DNA of 54,240 nucleotides from Chitinophagales bacterium (GTDB taxonomy: Bacteria > Bacteroidota > Bacteroidia > Chitinophagales > Saprospiraceae), in assembly GCA_013297745.1 (NCBI GenBank), contig JAAFIM010000020.1, positions 1-54,240 of the forward strand. The letters run 5' to 3'. This document shows positions 7,595-14,693 of this stretch, piece by piece; positions within the stretch are counted from its first letter, which is position 1, and the number at the start of each line of letters is the position of its first letter. The notes beneath the pieces were generated by a model. The model saw only the letters and a program-made list of their open reading frames with translations, made no database searches and was not told where the DNA came from. The position numbers were made by a program, and so were the translations under genes.

Positions 7595-8956
7595 TTAACC
7601 CAAATTTTGGATAATATCGTATTGGGTGATAATATGAAAAGTAGCCGCTTTATCTTTTACGACAATAGCTTGGCTGCTGCGGTTGAGGTAGTGATTGAGT
7701 TGAGAAATGGCTAAGTTTTCTTCCACAACGGGAAAAGGTTTTTCCATAATCTCGGTGATAAGACGGTCGCTATTTTGTATAGGATTTTCCAACAGGTGGG
7801 AAAGGATAAGCGTTTCGGTGATTGAACCGATAATTTGGGTATCTTGTACGACGGGCAATTGAGACACGTCCGCATTTTTCATCGTTTGCAAAGCATTTTT
7901 TAGCGTTTGATTGCCTTCTATGGTGAGGAAAGAGCGGTTGGTTTTGCGCGCGATAATATCCTTGACGGTCAAAGTCGCCTCCAAAAATCCGCGCTCGCGC
8001 ATCCAGTCGTCGTTGAAAATTTTGCCCGCATAACGGCTTGCGTGGTCGTGGAATAAGACCACCACAACATCAGTTGGTTTGAGCAAGTGAGCCAATTGAC
8101 GCACGCCAGCCATAGCCGAACCAGCAGAATTGCCCACGAGGATACCCTCCATTTGCGCCAATTCGCGGGTAGCCAAAGCAGCATCTTTATCCGTTACCTT
8201 TTCAAACAAATCTATGATTTTGAAATCAACGTTGGCGGGTAGAATATCCTCGCCTATACCTTCGGTGATATAAGGATAAATTTCGTCTTTATCAAAGATA
8301 CCCGTTTCGTGATATTTTTTGAACACAGAGCCGTAAGTATCAATCCCCCATATTTTTACGTTGGGATTTTGTTCTTTGAGATAGCGACCAACCCCCGAAA
8401 TAGTGCCGCCTGTGCCCACGCCCACGACGAAATGGGTTATTTTCCCCTCTGTTTGTTGCCAAATCTCGGGTCCTGTGGATTCGTAATGCGCTTGGCGGTT
8501 GCTCAAGTTGTCGTATTGATTGCACCAGAAGGAGTTGGGGATTTCTTGGCTTAATCTTCTCGCCACTGAATAATAAGAGCGTTCATCTTCGGGTTCAACG
8601 TTAGTGGGGCAAACGATAACTTCAGCCCCAGCAGCTTTGAGCATATTTATCTTTTCTTTAGATTGCTTGTCTGTAGTGGTAAAAATACATTTGTATCCTT
8701 TAACGACAGCTGTGATAGCCAAACCCATACCGGTATTGCCAGAAGTACATTCTATAACAGTGCCGCCAGCTTTGAGCAAACCTGCACTTTCTGCATCAGC
8801 TATCATTTTAATAGCCATACGGTCTTTTACCGAATTGCCCGGATTGGTTGTTTCTATTTTAGCTAAAACGGTAGCCGAAACATTTTGCACGCAGCGATTT
8901 AATTTGACCAAAGGCGTATTGCCTATAGTTTCTAATATATTATTAAAAAAAGCCAT
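7595..8956 (-). CDS. Pyridoxal-phosphate cysteine/cystathionine beta-synthase with C-terminal CBS domains
   Basis: A 453-residue fold-type II PLP enzyme. The PLP lysine is Lys44 in NPGNSVKDRMA, the phosphate/substrate loop is TSGNTG (71-76), and the glycine loop GTGGTISGVGRYLK follows. A pair of CBS domains occupies about residues 330-453 (DVSQLPVVQDTQIIGSITE). This arrangement matches cystathionine beta-synthase: serine plus homocysteine to cystathionine. O-acetylserine sulfhydrylases share the catalytic domain but usually lack the CBS pair. CBS domains bind adenosyl ligands and often regulate the enzyme. Substrate choice cannot be fixed from sequence alone. The gene starts 22 bp after gldA on the same strand, so the two are probably co-transcribed. 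Confidence 0.9.
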   Translation of the reverse strand: MAFFNNILETIGNTPLVKLNRCVQNVSATVLAKIETTNPGNSVKDRMAIKMIADAESAGLLKAGGTVIECTSGNTGMGLAITAVVKGYKCIFTTTDKQSKEKINMLKAAGAEVIVCPTNVEPEDERSYYSVARRLSQEIPNSFWCNQYDNLSNRQAHYESTGPEIWQQTEGKITHFVVGVGTGGTISGVGRYLKEQNPNVKIWGIDTYGSVFKKYHETGIFDKDEIYPYITEGIGEDILPANVDFKIIDLFEKVTDKDAALATRELAQMEGILVGNSAGSAMAGVRQLAHLLKPTDVVVVLFHDHASRYAGKIFNDDWMRERGFLEATLTVKDIIARKTNRSFLTIEGNQTLKNALQTMKNADVSQLPVVQDTQIIGSITETLILSHLLENPIQNSDRLITEIMEKPFPVVEENLAISQLNHYLNRSSQAIVVKDKAATFHIITQYDIIQNLG

Positions 8957-8978
8957 TTGTTATATAAAAAATTTTATT

Positions 8979-9890
8979 TTAAACAGATTGGGTAAGTTGT
9001 TGGAAAATTTCGTCCATTTTATACGTTTCTTGTCTCATTTCCAACAAAATTAATTTTTGAGCGACTGCAAACTGAAACAAATGTTTGCGATGGTCGTCTT
9101 GAGATTGTATTTGTAGCTGAATTTGGCGATTATTTTGGGTCTGAACCTGCCCCATAGATTTGAGCGTTTGCAGTTGGGCGGGATTGAGTGCTTGTTCAAA
9201 CTCGGCATAAATCAACTGTTGTCCTTTGGCTTTGGCTTTCAAACTGCTCAAGCTGTCATTGGCTACTATTTCGCCTTTATTGATGATAACCACCTTATCG
9301 CAAAGTGCTTCCACCTCTTGCATAATGTGCGAGGAAAAAATCATCGTCTTTTCTTTGCCCAGTTCGCGGATAAGTTGGCGAATTTCCACCAATTGGTTGG
9401 GGTCTAAGCCCGTTGTGGGTTCGTCCAAAATCAGCACTTCAGGATTGTGCAACATCGCTTGCGCCAAGCCCACCCGTTGGCGATAACCTTTGGAAAGGGA
9501 AGAAATCAGCTTGCTGCGCTCGCGGGTAAGCCCTGTGCGTTCTATCATCTCCTCCACCCGTTGGCGCGGATTGGATATTTGGTGCAAACCAGCGATAAAG
9601 GTTAGATACTCGCGCACGTACATATCCTTATACAAAGGGTTGTGTTCGGGCAAATAGCCAATTTTGGCGCGAACTTCTTTATCATTTTTCTCCACATCGT
9701 AGCCACAAACGCTAACCGTTCCCGACGTTTTGGGGATAAAACAGCTGATGATTTTCATCGTGGTGGTTTTGCCCGCGCCATTGGGGCCTAAAAAACCCAA
9801 GATTTCTCCAGTCTTAGCCTCAAAAGAGATATTATTAACGGCTTTTTGTTCGCCGTATATTTTCAATAAATTGCTTATCTTAACCGACAT
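8979..9890 (-). CDS. gldA: ABC transporter ATPase, GldA-like
   Basis: A 303-residue ABC ATPase. Its Walker A motif is GPNGAGKTT (35-43), the signature is SSLSKGYRQRVGLAQ (about 130-144), and Walker B is LILDEP (153-158), followed by the H-loop in SSHIMQEVEAL. The N-terminus (MSVKISNLLKIYGEQKAV) and length match GldA, the ATPase of the gliding-linked GldAFG exporter. No gldF or gldG is nearby, so general ABC-2 export remains possible. The ATG at 9888-9890 fits the family start. The frame continues further upstream, but that stretch overlaps the divergent DUF5522 gene, whose start is only 3 bp away. The CBS-type enzyme follows after 22 bp. Confidence 0.85.
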   Translation of the reverse strand: MSVKISNLLKIYGEQKAVNNISFEAKTGEILGFLGPNGAGKTTTMKIISCFIPKTSGTVSVCGYDVEKNDKEVRAKIGYLPEHNPLYKDMYVREYLTFIAGLHQISNPRQRVEEMIERTGLTRERSKLISSLSKGYRQRVGLAQAMLHNPEVLILDEPTTGLDPNQLVEIRQLIRELGKEKTMIFSSHIMQEVEALCDKVVIINKGEIVANDSLSSLKAKAKGQQLIYAEFEQALNPAQLQTLKSMGQVQTQNNRQIQLQIQSQDDHRKHLFQFAVAQKLILLEMRQETYKMDEIFQQLTQSV

Positions 9891-9893
9891 AGT

Positions 9894-10082
9894 ATGAATC
9901 AGGTAAAAGTTTGTAAAAATGTAGCCTTCAACCCCAACGATAACAGCCCTTTGATGCCATTGGTAGAGGGGCGCGACTATTATATAGAGAATGGTTTTTG
10001 GGTATTCACCTCCCATTATCTAAAAAAGCGGGGAAAATGCTGCAAAAGTGGTTGCAAAAACTGCCCTTTTAAGAAAAAATAG
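9894..10082 (+). CDS. DUF5522 small cysteine-rich protein
   Basis: A 62-residue protein with the hallmark C-terminal pattern of the DUF5522 family: aromatic residues EGRDYYIENGFWVFTSHYL, then KRGKCCKSGCKNCPF. The four clustered cysteines (CC, C, C) suggest metal binding; its function is unknown. The first ATG lies 3 bp from the gldA start on the other strand, leaving no room for separate promoters. An internal ATG at 9954 (MPLVEGRDYY) would give a 42-residue protein covering the whole conserved part and a more ordinary spacer, so the start is uncertain. It converges on the DUF2279 gene, 12 bp away. Confidence 0.8.
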   Translation: MNQVKVCKNVAFNPNDNSPLMPLVEGRDYYIENGFWVFTSHYLKKRGKCCKSGCKNCPFKKK

Positions 10083-10094
10083 ACCAAATTAGGG

Positions 10095-11120
10095 CTAAAA
10101 ATACAACCAATGCGCTTGGGGTTGCCCTAAGGTGTTAAATTCTATAGTAGGGAAGGGAATTTTTATACAATTCAACCCCTTAAAAACCATTTTCAACCAA
10201 CGGCGGCGGGTGGGTATGCGCTCCCAGTCTATATCCAAAGATAGAAAAAACTGTGAATATCGGGGCATTTGTAACGGAGAAATGGAAAAGATATTGCCCT
10301 GCTTGTCTTTCCAGCGGTTTTGTTCCGCACCCAGCAGATTTTCTACGCTATAACCAGCCGCCACACTCAAAAAAGATAATTTTTGCGCCCATTTTGGGCT
10401 ATTTTTTTGCTTGAAAAAAGCGTAAGGATTGACTGACAACCAAAGCGTTTGCCCGTTGTACTCCTTAAGTAATTGGTTGGGTAAGTTTGTACCGAATAAG
10501 TTGTTGGCGCGTATAGCCGCAGTGGTTACGGCTTGCCCATTTTCGGCTTGTATGGGCTGTTGGGAATAAGATATGGGGTGGAAAGAAAACTTTATTTTTG
10601 CCCTTTGTTCGCCCCAAAAGTGTGCTTGTGCATAATACAAACCCGCCCCTAAAGTGTTGAAACCTGCATCTGCCCAAGACCAACCCCAACCAGCCGAGAA
10701 AGCATCCATTGTTTCCAATGTAGTTTGGAATAAAAGTCCAGCACCAGCACCAATTAAAGCAGACTTTCGTGGCTTTAGTCCAGCCCATTGGTATAAATTG
10801 GCTACTATTTGCGCCTCAAAATAAGCCGTAAACGCGTGTCCAGCCTTATCCATCCCCCGCCAGCCCTGCCAATCGTTGAAAAAATGAAATCGTTGGCGCG
10901 GGTATTGTGCATACCAAACATAATTCAACCCCAAACTTGTGCCCGCATAAGCGGTAAAAGTGGTGGCTGATATAGCCCACAAACGGGTTTTATGGGGTTG
11001 GCTTGCTTTTTGCCAAAAAGGGGTTTTAAATGGTAGGGGTATTGTGTCCAAATTTTTGCCAAAGCCTAATTTGGCGAAAGCCAATAGAAACAACAATAGG
11101 CAAAATGCGTAAATTTTCAT
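10095..11120 (-). CDS. DUF2279 family envelope protein
   Basis: A 341-residue protein with a signal peptide or N-terminal anchor (MKIYAFCLLLFLLAFAKLGF) and the DUF2279 core: YPRQRFHFFNDWQGWRGMDK, then AGHAFTAYFEAQ and SAGWGWSWADAGFNTLGAG. Conserved Asp, Lys and His residues (MDKAGHAFTAY) recur in this family of predicted periplasmic or outer-membrane proteins of Bacteroidota. Function is unknown. Aromatic residues and Gly-rich turns in the second half would suit a membrane-associated or barrel-like fold; that is inference. It has its own -7 box (11144-11151) and shares the spacer with the divergently transcribed flippase. Confidence 0.85.
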   Translation of the reverse strand: MKIYAFCLLLFLLAFAKLGFGKNLDTIPLPFKTPFWQKASQPHKTRLWAISATTFTAYAGTSLGLNYVWYAQYPRQRFHFFNDWQGWRGMDKAGHAFTAYFEAQIVANLYQWAGLKPRKSALIGAGAGLLFQTTLETMDAFSAGWGWSWADAGFNTLGAGLYYAQAHFWGEQRAKIKFSFHPISYSQQPIQAENGQAVTTAAIRANNLFGTNLPNQLLKEYNGQTLWLSVNPYAFFKQKNSPKWAQKLSFLSVAAGYSVENLLGAEQNRWKDKQGNIFSISPLQMPRYSQFFLSLDIDWERIPTRRRWLKMVFKGLNCIKIPFPTIEFNTLGQPQAHWLYF

Positions 11121-11143
11121 ATCAAAAAAACCTTTTTAGCGCG

Positions 11144-11151
11144 CAAAAATA
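11144..11151 (-). promoter_or_regulatory. Predicted -7 box for the DUF2279 gene
   Basis: On the minus strand this reads TATTTTTG, matching TAnnTTTG, 24 bp upstream of the DUF2279 ATG. It lies back to back with the flippase box at 11194-11201. Confidence 0.5.
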
Positions 11152-11193
11152 ACATTTTTTTCGCAAATAAATGCTATCTTAATCAAATAAAGC

Positions 11194-11201
11194 TATTTTT
11201 G
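11194..11201 (+). promoter_or_regulatory. Predicted -7 box for the flippase operon
   Basis: TATTTTTG matches TAnnTTTG and ends 37 bp before the TTG start at 11239. It predicts a leader of about 30 nt, which supports that non-ATG start. The -33 region is weak. Confidence 0.5.
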
Positions 11202-11238
11202 CGCCTATTTTTATACATTTTCAACCCCTTTTAACCTT

Positions 11239-12516
11239 TTGTCAGTACAAAAAAACTTTTTAATCAATATAATTCTGCTTCTTTTTATCAATCTATTGGT
11301 TAAACCCCTCTATGCGTTGGGTATAGATATAAATATACAGTTGGAGTTGGGGAATGCACGTTTTGGGCAGATTTTTGCGCTTTGGAGTTTGGCTTTTTTG
11401 GCTTCAACTGTAGCCGATTTAGGAATTTTGCAACATAATAGCAGCGCTGTGAGTAAAGATAACAACTATTTTTACCAACAAGCAGGCAATATACTCAAGC
11501 TAAAAGCGGTTTTATCGCTGCTATACGCTATAATAGTGATTATATTAGGCTGGATTTTGGGCTACGAAAGTGCGCAATTATATCTGTTATTTTGGTTAGC
11601 ATTTAATCTGATTTGTGGTAGTTTTATCAATTGGGGTAGAGCAAATATATCCGGCTTGGGCTATTATAAAACAGATGGTTGTTTGTCTGCTGTAGATAAA
11701 TTGCTGATGATTTTTACCGGTTGGGCTTTATTAAAAGGTTTTTGTGGGTTGGAAATAAACGAACTCAATTTTATTTTAAGCCAAACGGTAGCATTTTTGC
11801 TCACTTTGATATTGGTAAGTGGCATCAATCTATACTTTTTTTATAAAAAAAGCGAAAATACAACAACCGCTAAATTTGAACCTTTTAAATTGTTGAAAAT
11901 CACCTTGCCTTATGCTGCTGTGGTGTTATTGATGGGTTTGTACGCCCGTATGGATACTATATTGTTGGAACGCTGGGCTGACGACAAAGCAGAAGCAGGC
12001 TACTACAGTTTTGCTTTTCGTTTATTAGATTTGGTCAATATGGTCGGTGTATTATTTGGCACCTTATTACTCAATATGTTTTCTAGATACTTAAAAGACT
12101 TGAAAGCTTTAAGCAAGTTATTTTGGTTTTCTTTTAGTTTATTGTTGGTGGCTTATGTGGGCGGCTTAGTTTTTGTGCTCTGTTTTGGCGAATGGATAAG
12201 TATGATTTTATTAGGTTTTTATGATAGCAAATCTATTTATATACTTAGTTTATTATTTGTAGCTTTGGTATTTAAAGGTATAATCCATATCGCTGGTACT
12301 TTGCTCACCGCGACGGGCGACTTGAAGCGAATGAATCTATTGTTTGCCGCAGCTATAGGGCTAAATTTCGGACTAAATTATTTTTTTATACCACTTTACG
12401 GGGCAGAAGGCGCAGCTATAGTCGCTATTATCACCCAAAGTTTGGTAGCTATGATAGAACTGTTTTGGGCTTGGAAATGGCTACAAAAAAGAACAGAAAT
12501 CCAACCTTCCATTTAA
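11239..12516 (+). CDS. Polysaccharide flippase-like membrane protein (MATE/Wzx superfamily)
   Basis: A 425-residue multi-pass membrane protein with about 12 hydrophobic segments in the order expected of oligosaccharide flippases. An early one is NIILLLFINLLVKPLYALGI, and a central cytoplasmic turn reads LYARMDTILLERWADDKAEAGYYSFAFR, here split as LYARMDTILLERWADDKAEA and the following GYYSFAFR. Such proteins move lipid-linked sugars or similar amphiphiles across the inner membrane. The start is TTG at 11239; no ATG or GTG lies before the first helix, so a rare start codon is likely. It heads a probable operon with the DUF2252 gene (49 bp) and the TauE/SafE permease (18 bp further on). No glycosyltransferase genes are adjacent, so the substrate is unknown. 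Confidence 0.82.
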   Translation: MSVQKNFLINIILLLFINLLVKPLYALGIDINIQLELGNARFGQIFALWSLAFLASTVADLGILQHNSSAVSKDNNYFYQQAGNILKLKAVLSLLYAIIVIILGWILGYESAQLYLLFWLAFNLICGSFINWGRANISGLGYYKTDGCLSAVDKLLMIFTGWALLKGFCGLEINELNFILSQTVAFLLTLILVSGINLYFFYKKSENTTTAKFEPFKLLKITLPYAAVVLLMGLYARMDTILLERWADDKAEAGYYSFAFRLLDLVNMVGVLFGTLLLNMFSRYLKDLKALSKLFWFSFSLLLVAYVGGLVFVLCFGEWISMILLGFYDSKSIYILSLLFVALVFKGIIHIAGTLLTATGDLKRMNLLFAAAIGLNFGLNYFFIPLYGAEGAAIVAIITQSLVAMIELFWAWKWLQKRTEIQPSI

Positions 12517-12565
12517 AATTTGACTATAGCAATTTTTTTTATCTTTTACCATTTAATAGTTATCA

Positions 12566-13735
12566 ATGTCAGATTTTTTCAAAAAACCGCAAGAAGACCA
12601 GCTGCTAAACATTCTAAATTATCAAAACGATTCTAGGGGTGCTTTTTTCTACTTTCGTTCTATGTCTATTCGTATGCAAGAGCGTTTTGCTACCTTGATT
12701 GACCACAAAGATATGCCTCGGGTATTTTTGCACGGCAATCCTCACATCGAAAATTTTGTGATTACAGACAAAGGCGCAGCTATGGTGGATTTTGACCGCT
12801 CGCGGCTTGGTCCTTATGCTTGGGATATTGTGCGGTTTTTGTCGAGTGTTGCCTTAAAAAATAAAAATAAAAAGTATAAAAACAAACTACTTTCAGATAT
12901 TGTATTGGAGTATTTTATAGAAGGCTATTTGAGGGGCTTGTTTGTTCCCGATATGCCATTCAAACAAATTTCAGCTTTACTTTATCTAACCCCTACCTCT
13001 TGGAACAAAACCACCAGCGAGTATATCAAATCCAACGGCAAATGGTATCAAAAACTAAAAGAAAATCCCTTGCCACTCACCGATGAAAACGCTTTGGCTG
13101 TGTTGCGGGGTTATCTCGAGAGTAGAAACGAACTGCATTTGTTGGAAACGTACCACATCGAAGGTATAGGACAAGCTATGGGTTCTTTTGGCAATAGACG
13201 CTATTTAATCTTGCTCGCGCCTAAAGACAATCCTAATGGGGAATTAGACCGTATCTTTTTGGATATAAAAACAGTTTATCAAGACGCAGATAATGAGTTT
13301 TATAAAAACCCTTTCCCTCATCACGGGCAAAGGATGATAAAAGCTTCCGAATTGTACGCACCCAATATAGAACTGCGTATGGGTTTTTGTACTTACAACG
13401 GCACGGAGTTTTGGGGGCGGCAAATTCCCCCCTTTACGATAAAACCCAAAGACAAAATGAGCGTTATCCAACAGTTGGACTTTGCTTATTCTGTAGGTAG
13501 TCAAATCGGACAAGCCCACGCCAAAACGCTGCAAAATGGAGCTACTGTAGAGCAACTGTATGCGCATCTCAAAGACAACTACAGCCGTTTTACCGAATTG
13601 GCTATACAAATGAACACAGAAATTATAGCCGCGCACAAAATTTATCTCACAGAGTTGAAAAAACTAAATATCAAAATTGGGAAAAAAGTAAGCAATTCCA
13701 AGCCCAAAAATAGCCCTAATAAAGATAAAAAATAA
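12566..13735 (+). CDS. DUF2252-like, kinase-fold protein
   Basis: A 389-residue soluble protein with the DUF2252 arrangement: MSIRMQERFATL, then HGNPHIENFVI, then AAMVDFDRSRLGPYAWDIVR. These resemble the catalytic (HxDxHxxN) and metal-binding (DFD) loops of aminoglycoside-phosphotransferase/protein-kinase-like folds. Family members usually have GD where this protein has GN, so the general-base Asp may be replaced by Asn and catalysis is doubtful. Later family-like segments are GIGQAMGSFGNRRYLILL and the DIKTVYQDAD strand. The C-terminal 20 residues are Lys/Asn-rich and probably disordered. It lies between a flippase and a TauE/SafE permease in one operon. Its function is not known. Confidence 0.8.
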   Translation: MSDFFKKPQEDQLLNILNYQNDSRGAFFYFRSMSIRMQERFATLIDHKDMPRVFLHGNPHIENFVITDKGAAMVDFDRSRLGPYAWDIVRFLSSVALKNKNKKYKNKLLSDIVLEYFIEGYLRGLFVPDMPFKQISALLYLTPTSWNKTTSEYIKSNGKWYQKLKENPLPLTDENALAVLRGYLESRNELHLLETYHIEGIGQAMGSFGNRRYLILLAPKDNPNGELDRIFLDIKTVYQDADNEFYKNPFPHHGQRMIKASELYAPNIELRMGFCTYNGTEFWGRQIPPFTIKPKDKMSVIQQLDFAYSVGSQIGQAHAKTLQNGATVEQLYAHLKDNYSRFTELAIQMNTEIIAAHKIYLTELKKLNIKIGKKVSNSKPKNSPNKDKK

Positions 13736-13753
13736 GCGATTTGAACCTTTATT

Positions 13754-14506
13754 ATGAATACACTCAGCCTTGGTCTGCTCATATTGGTTTGTATGCTGGC
13801 TTCAGGCATATCTGCGCTGTTGGGTTTGGCTGGGGGCACAATCATACTAACCGCTTTTACGTTCTATTTTAACGATTTGCAAGCGGCTGTAGCTTTGCAC
13901 GCCGCCATTCAGTTGATTAGCAACAGCTCACGGATATTGTTATCGCTCAAGCAAGTGCGTTGGTCGGTAGCGGCTTGGTTTTCGCTCTTATTGTTGCCTT
14001 TTACCTATTTAGGTGGGCTTTGTTTCAACCTGTTCAACCCTGACGTATTAGAAGTTTGCATAGCTTTATTTATTATCTTTACCCTGTTTCTACCCAAAAC
14101 ATTCCAAAATGCACCTTCTAGCAACTGGTGGCTGGTCTTATTGGGAGCTTTGGCTGGATTTTTGGGGATGTTGGTAGCTGCCACAGGACCTTTAATCTCT
14201 GCCTTTTTCAACGTAAAAGGGTTAAAAAAAGAAGCCTTAGTCGCCACCAAAGCAGTATGTCAAGGACTTTCCCAATTGGTCAAAATGATAGTTTTTAGCC
14301 AAGCTATATCGTTTAATTACTTAGATTTCAGTATGGAGATTTTTATTTTTGGTATAGCTGTTATTATAGGCGCTTATATAGGCAATCATTTTCTAAAAAA
14401 GATAAGCGATACCTCTTATGATAAATTAAACAATATCGTACTTTTTATGGTGGCGTTATTGATGATAGGCCGCATCGGGATAAAGTGGTTGATTGTTAGT
14501 GATTAG
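13754..14506 (+). CDS. TauE/SafE (TSUP) family anion permease
   Basis: A 250-residue inner-membrane protein with about eight helices and the TSUP glycine motif LGLAGGTIILTAFTF near the N-terminus. A related second-half repeat starts near GALAGFLGMLVAATGPLISA. TSUP proteins export or import sulfite, sulfonates or small organic anions; the substrate is unknown here. It follows the DUF2252 gene by 18 bp and ends the operon. The last five residues and the stop codon (LIVSD, TAG at 14504-14506) are encoded within a heptanucleotide array that runs on into the spacer, so the C-terminus may be set by the repeat. A terminator follows at 14564-14597. Confidence 0.88.
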   Translation: MNTLSLGLLILVCMLASGISALLGLAGGTIILTAFTFYFNDLQAAVALHAAIQLISNSSRILLSLKQVRWSVAAWFSLLLLPFTYLGGLCFNLFNPDVLEVCIALFIIFTLFLPKTFQNAPSSNWWLVLLGALAGFLGMLVAATGPLISAFFNVKGLKKEALVATKAVCQGLSQLVKMIVFSQAISFNYLDFSMEIFIFGIAVIIGAYIGNHFLKKISDTSYDKLNNIVLFMVALLMIGRIGIKWLIVSD

Positions 14507-14525
14507 TTGTTAATTGTTAGTTGTT
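14491..14525 (+). repeat. Heptad array across the TSUP stop codon
   Basis: Five tandem heptamers run without a break: GATTGTT, AGTGATT, AGTTGTT, AATTGTT, AGTTGTT. The stop codon TAG lies inside the array. Its inverted counterpart is at 14654-14688, at the other edge of the same spacer. Confidence 0.8.
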
Positions 14526-14563
14526 TAAACCAAAATATAGTTTTGCTGTTATAAATTCAAACT

Positions 14564-14597
14564 TCCCAAACTTGTAGGTGCAGGTTTGGGATTTTTA
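14564..14597 (+). terminator. Terminator after the flippase/TSUP operon
   Basis: TCCCAAACTTG pairs with CAGGTTTGGGA around a 6-nt loop, followed by TTTTT. It lies between the two inverted heptad arrays. Confidence 0.8.
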
Positions 14598-14653
14598 TTT
14601 ATGCTCGTGTTGCTTAAAAGAATAACGCAAACTCATAGCCCACATATATTTTT

Positions 14654-14688
14654 ACAAACTAACCACTAATCACTAACAACTAATCACT
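14654..14688 (+). repeat. Heptad array in front of ubiD
   Basis: Five heptamers: ACAAACT, AACCACT, AATCACT, AACAACT, AATCACT. They end 5 bp before the ubiD ATG and are the reverse complement of the array type at 14491-14525. A near-consensus -7 box (TATATTTT, 14645-14652) just upstream would make the array the whole leader of the mRNA. Confidence 0.8.
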
Positions 14689-14693
14689 AAATT

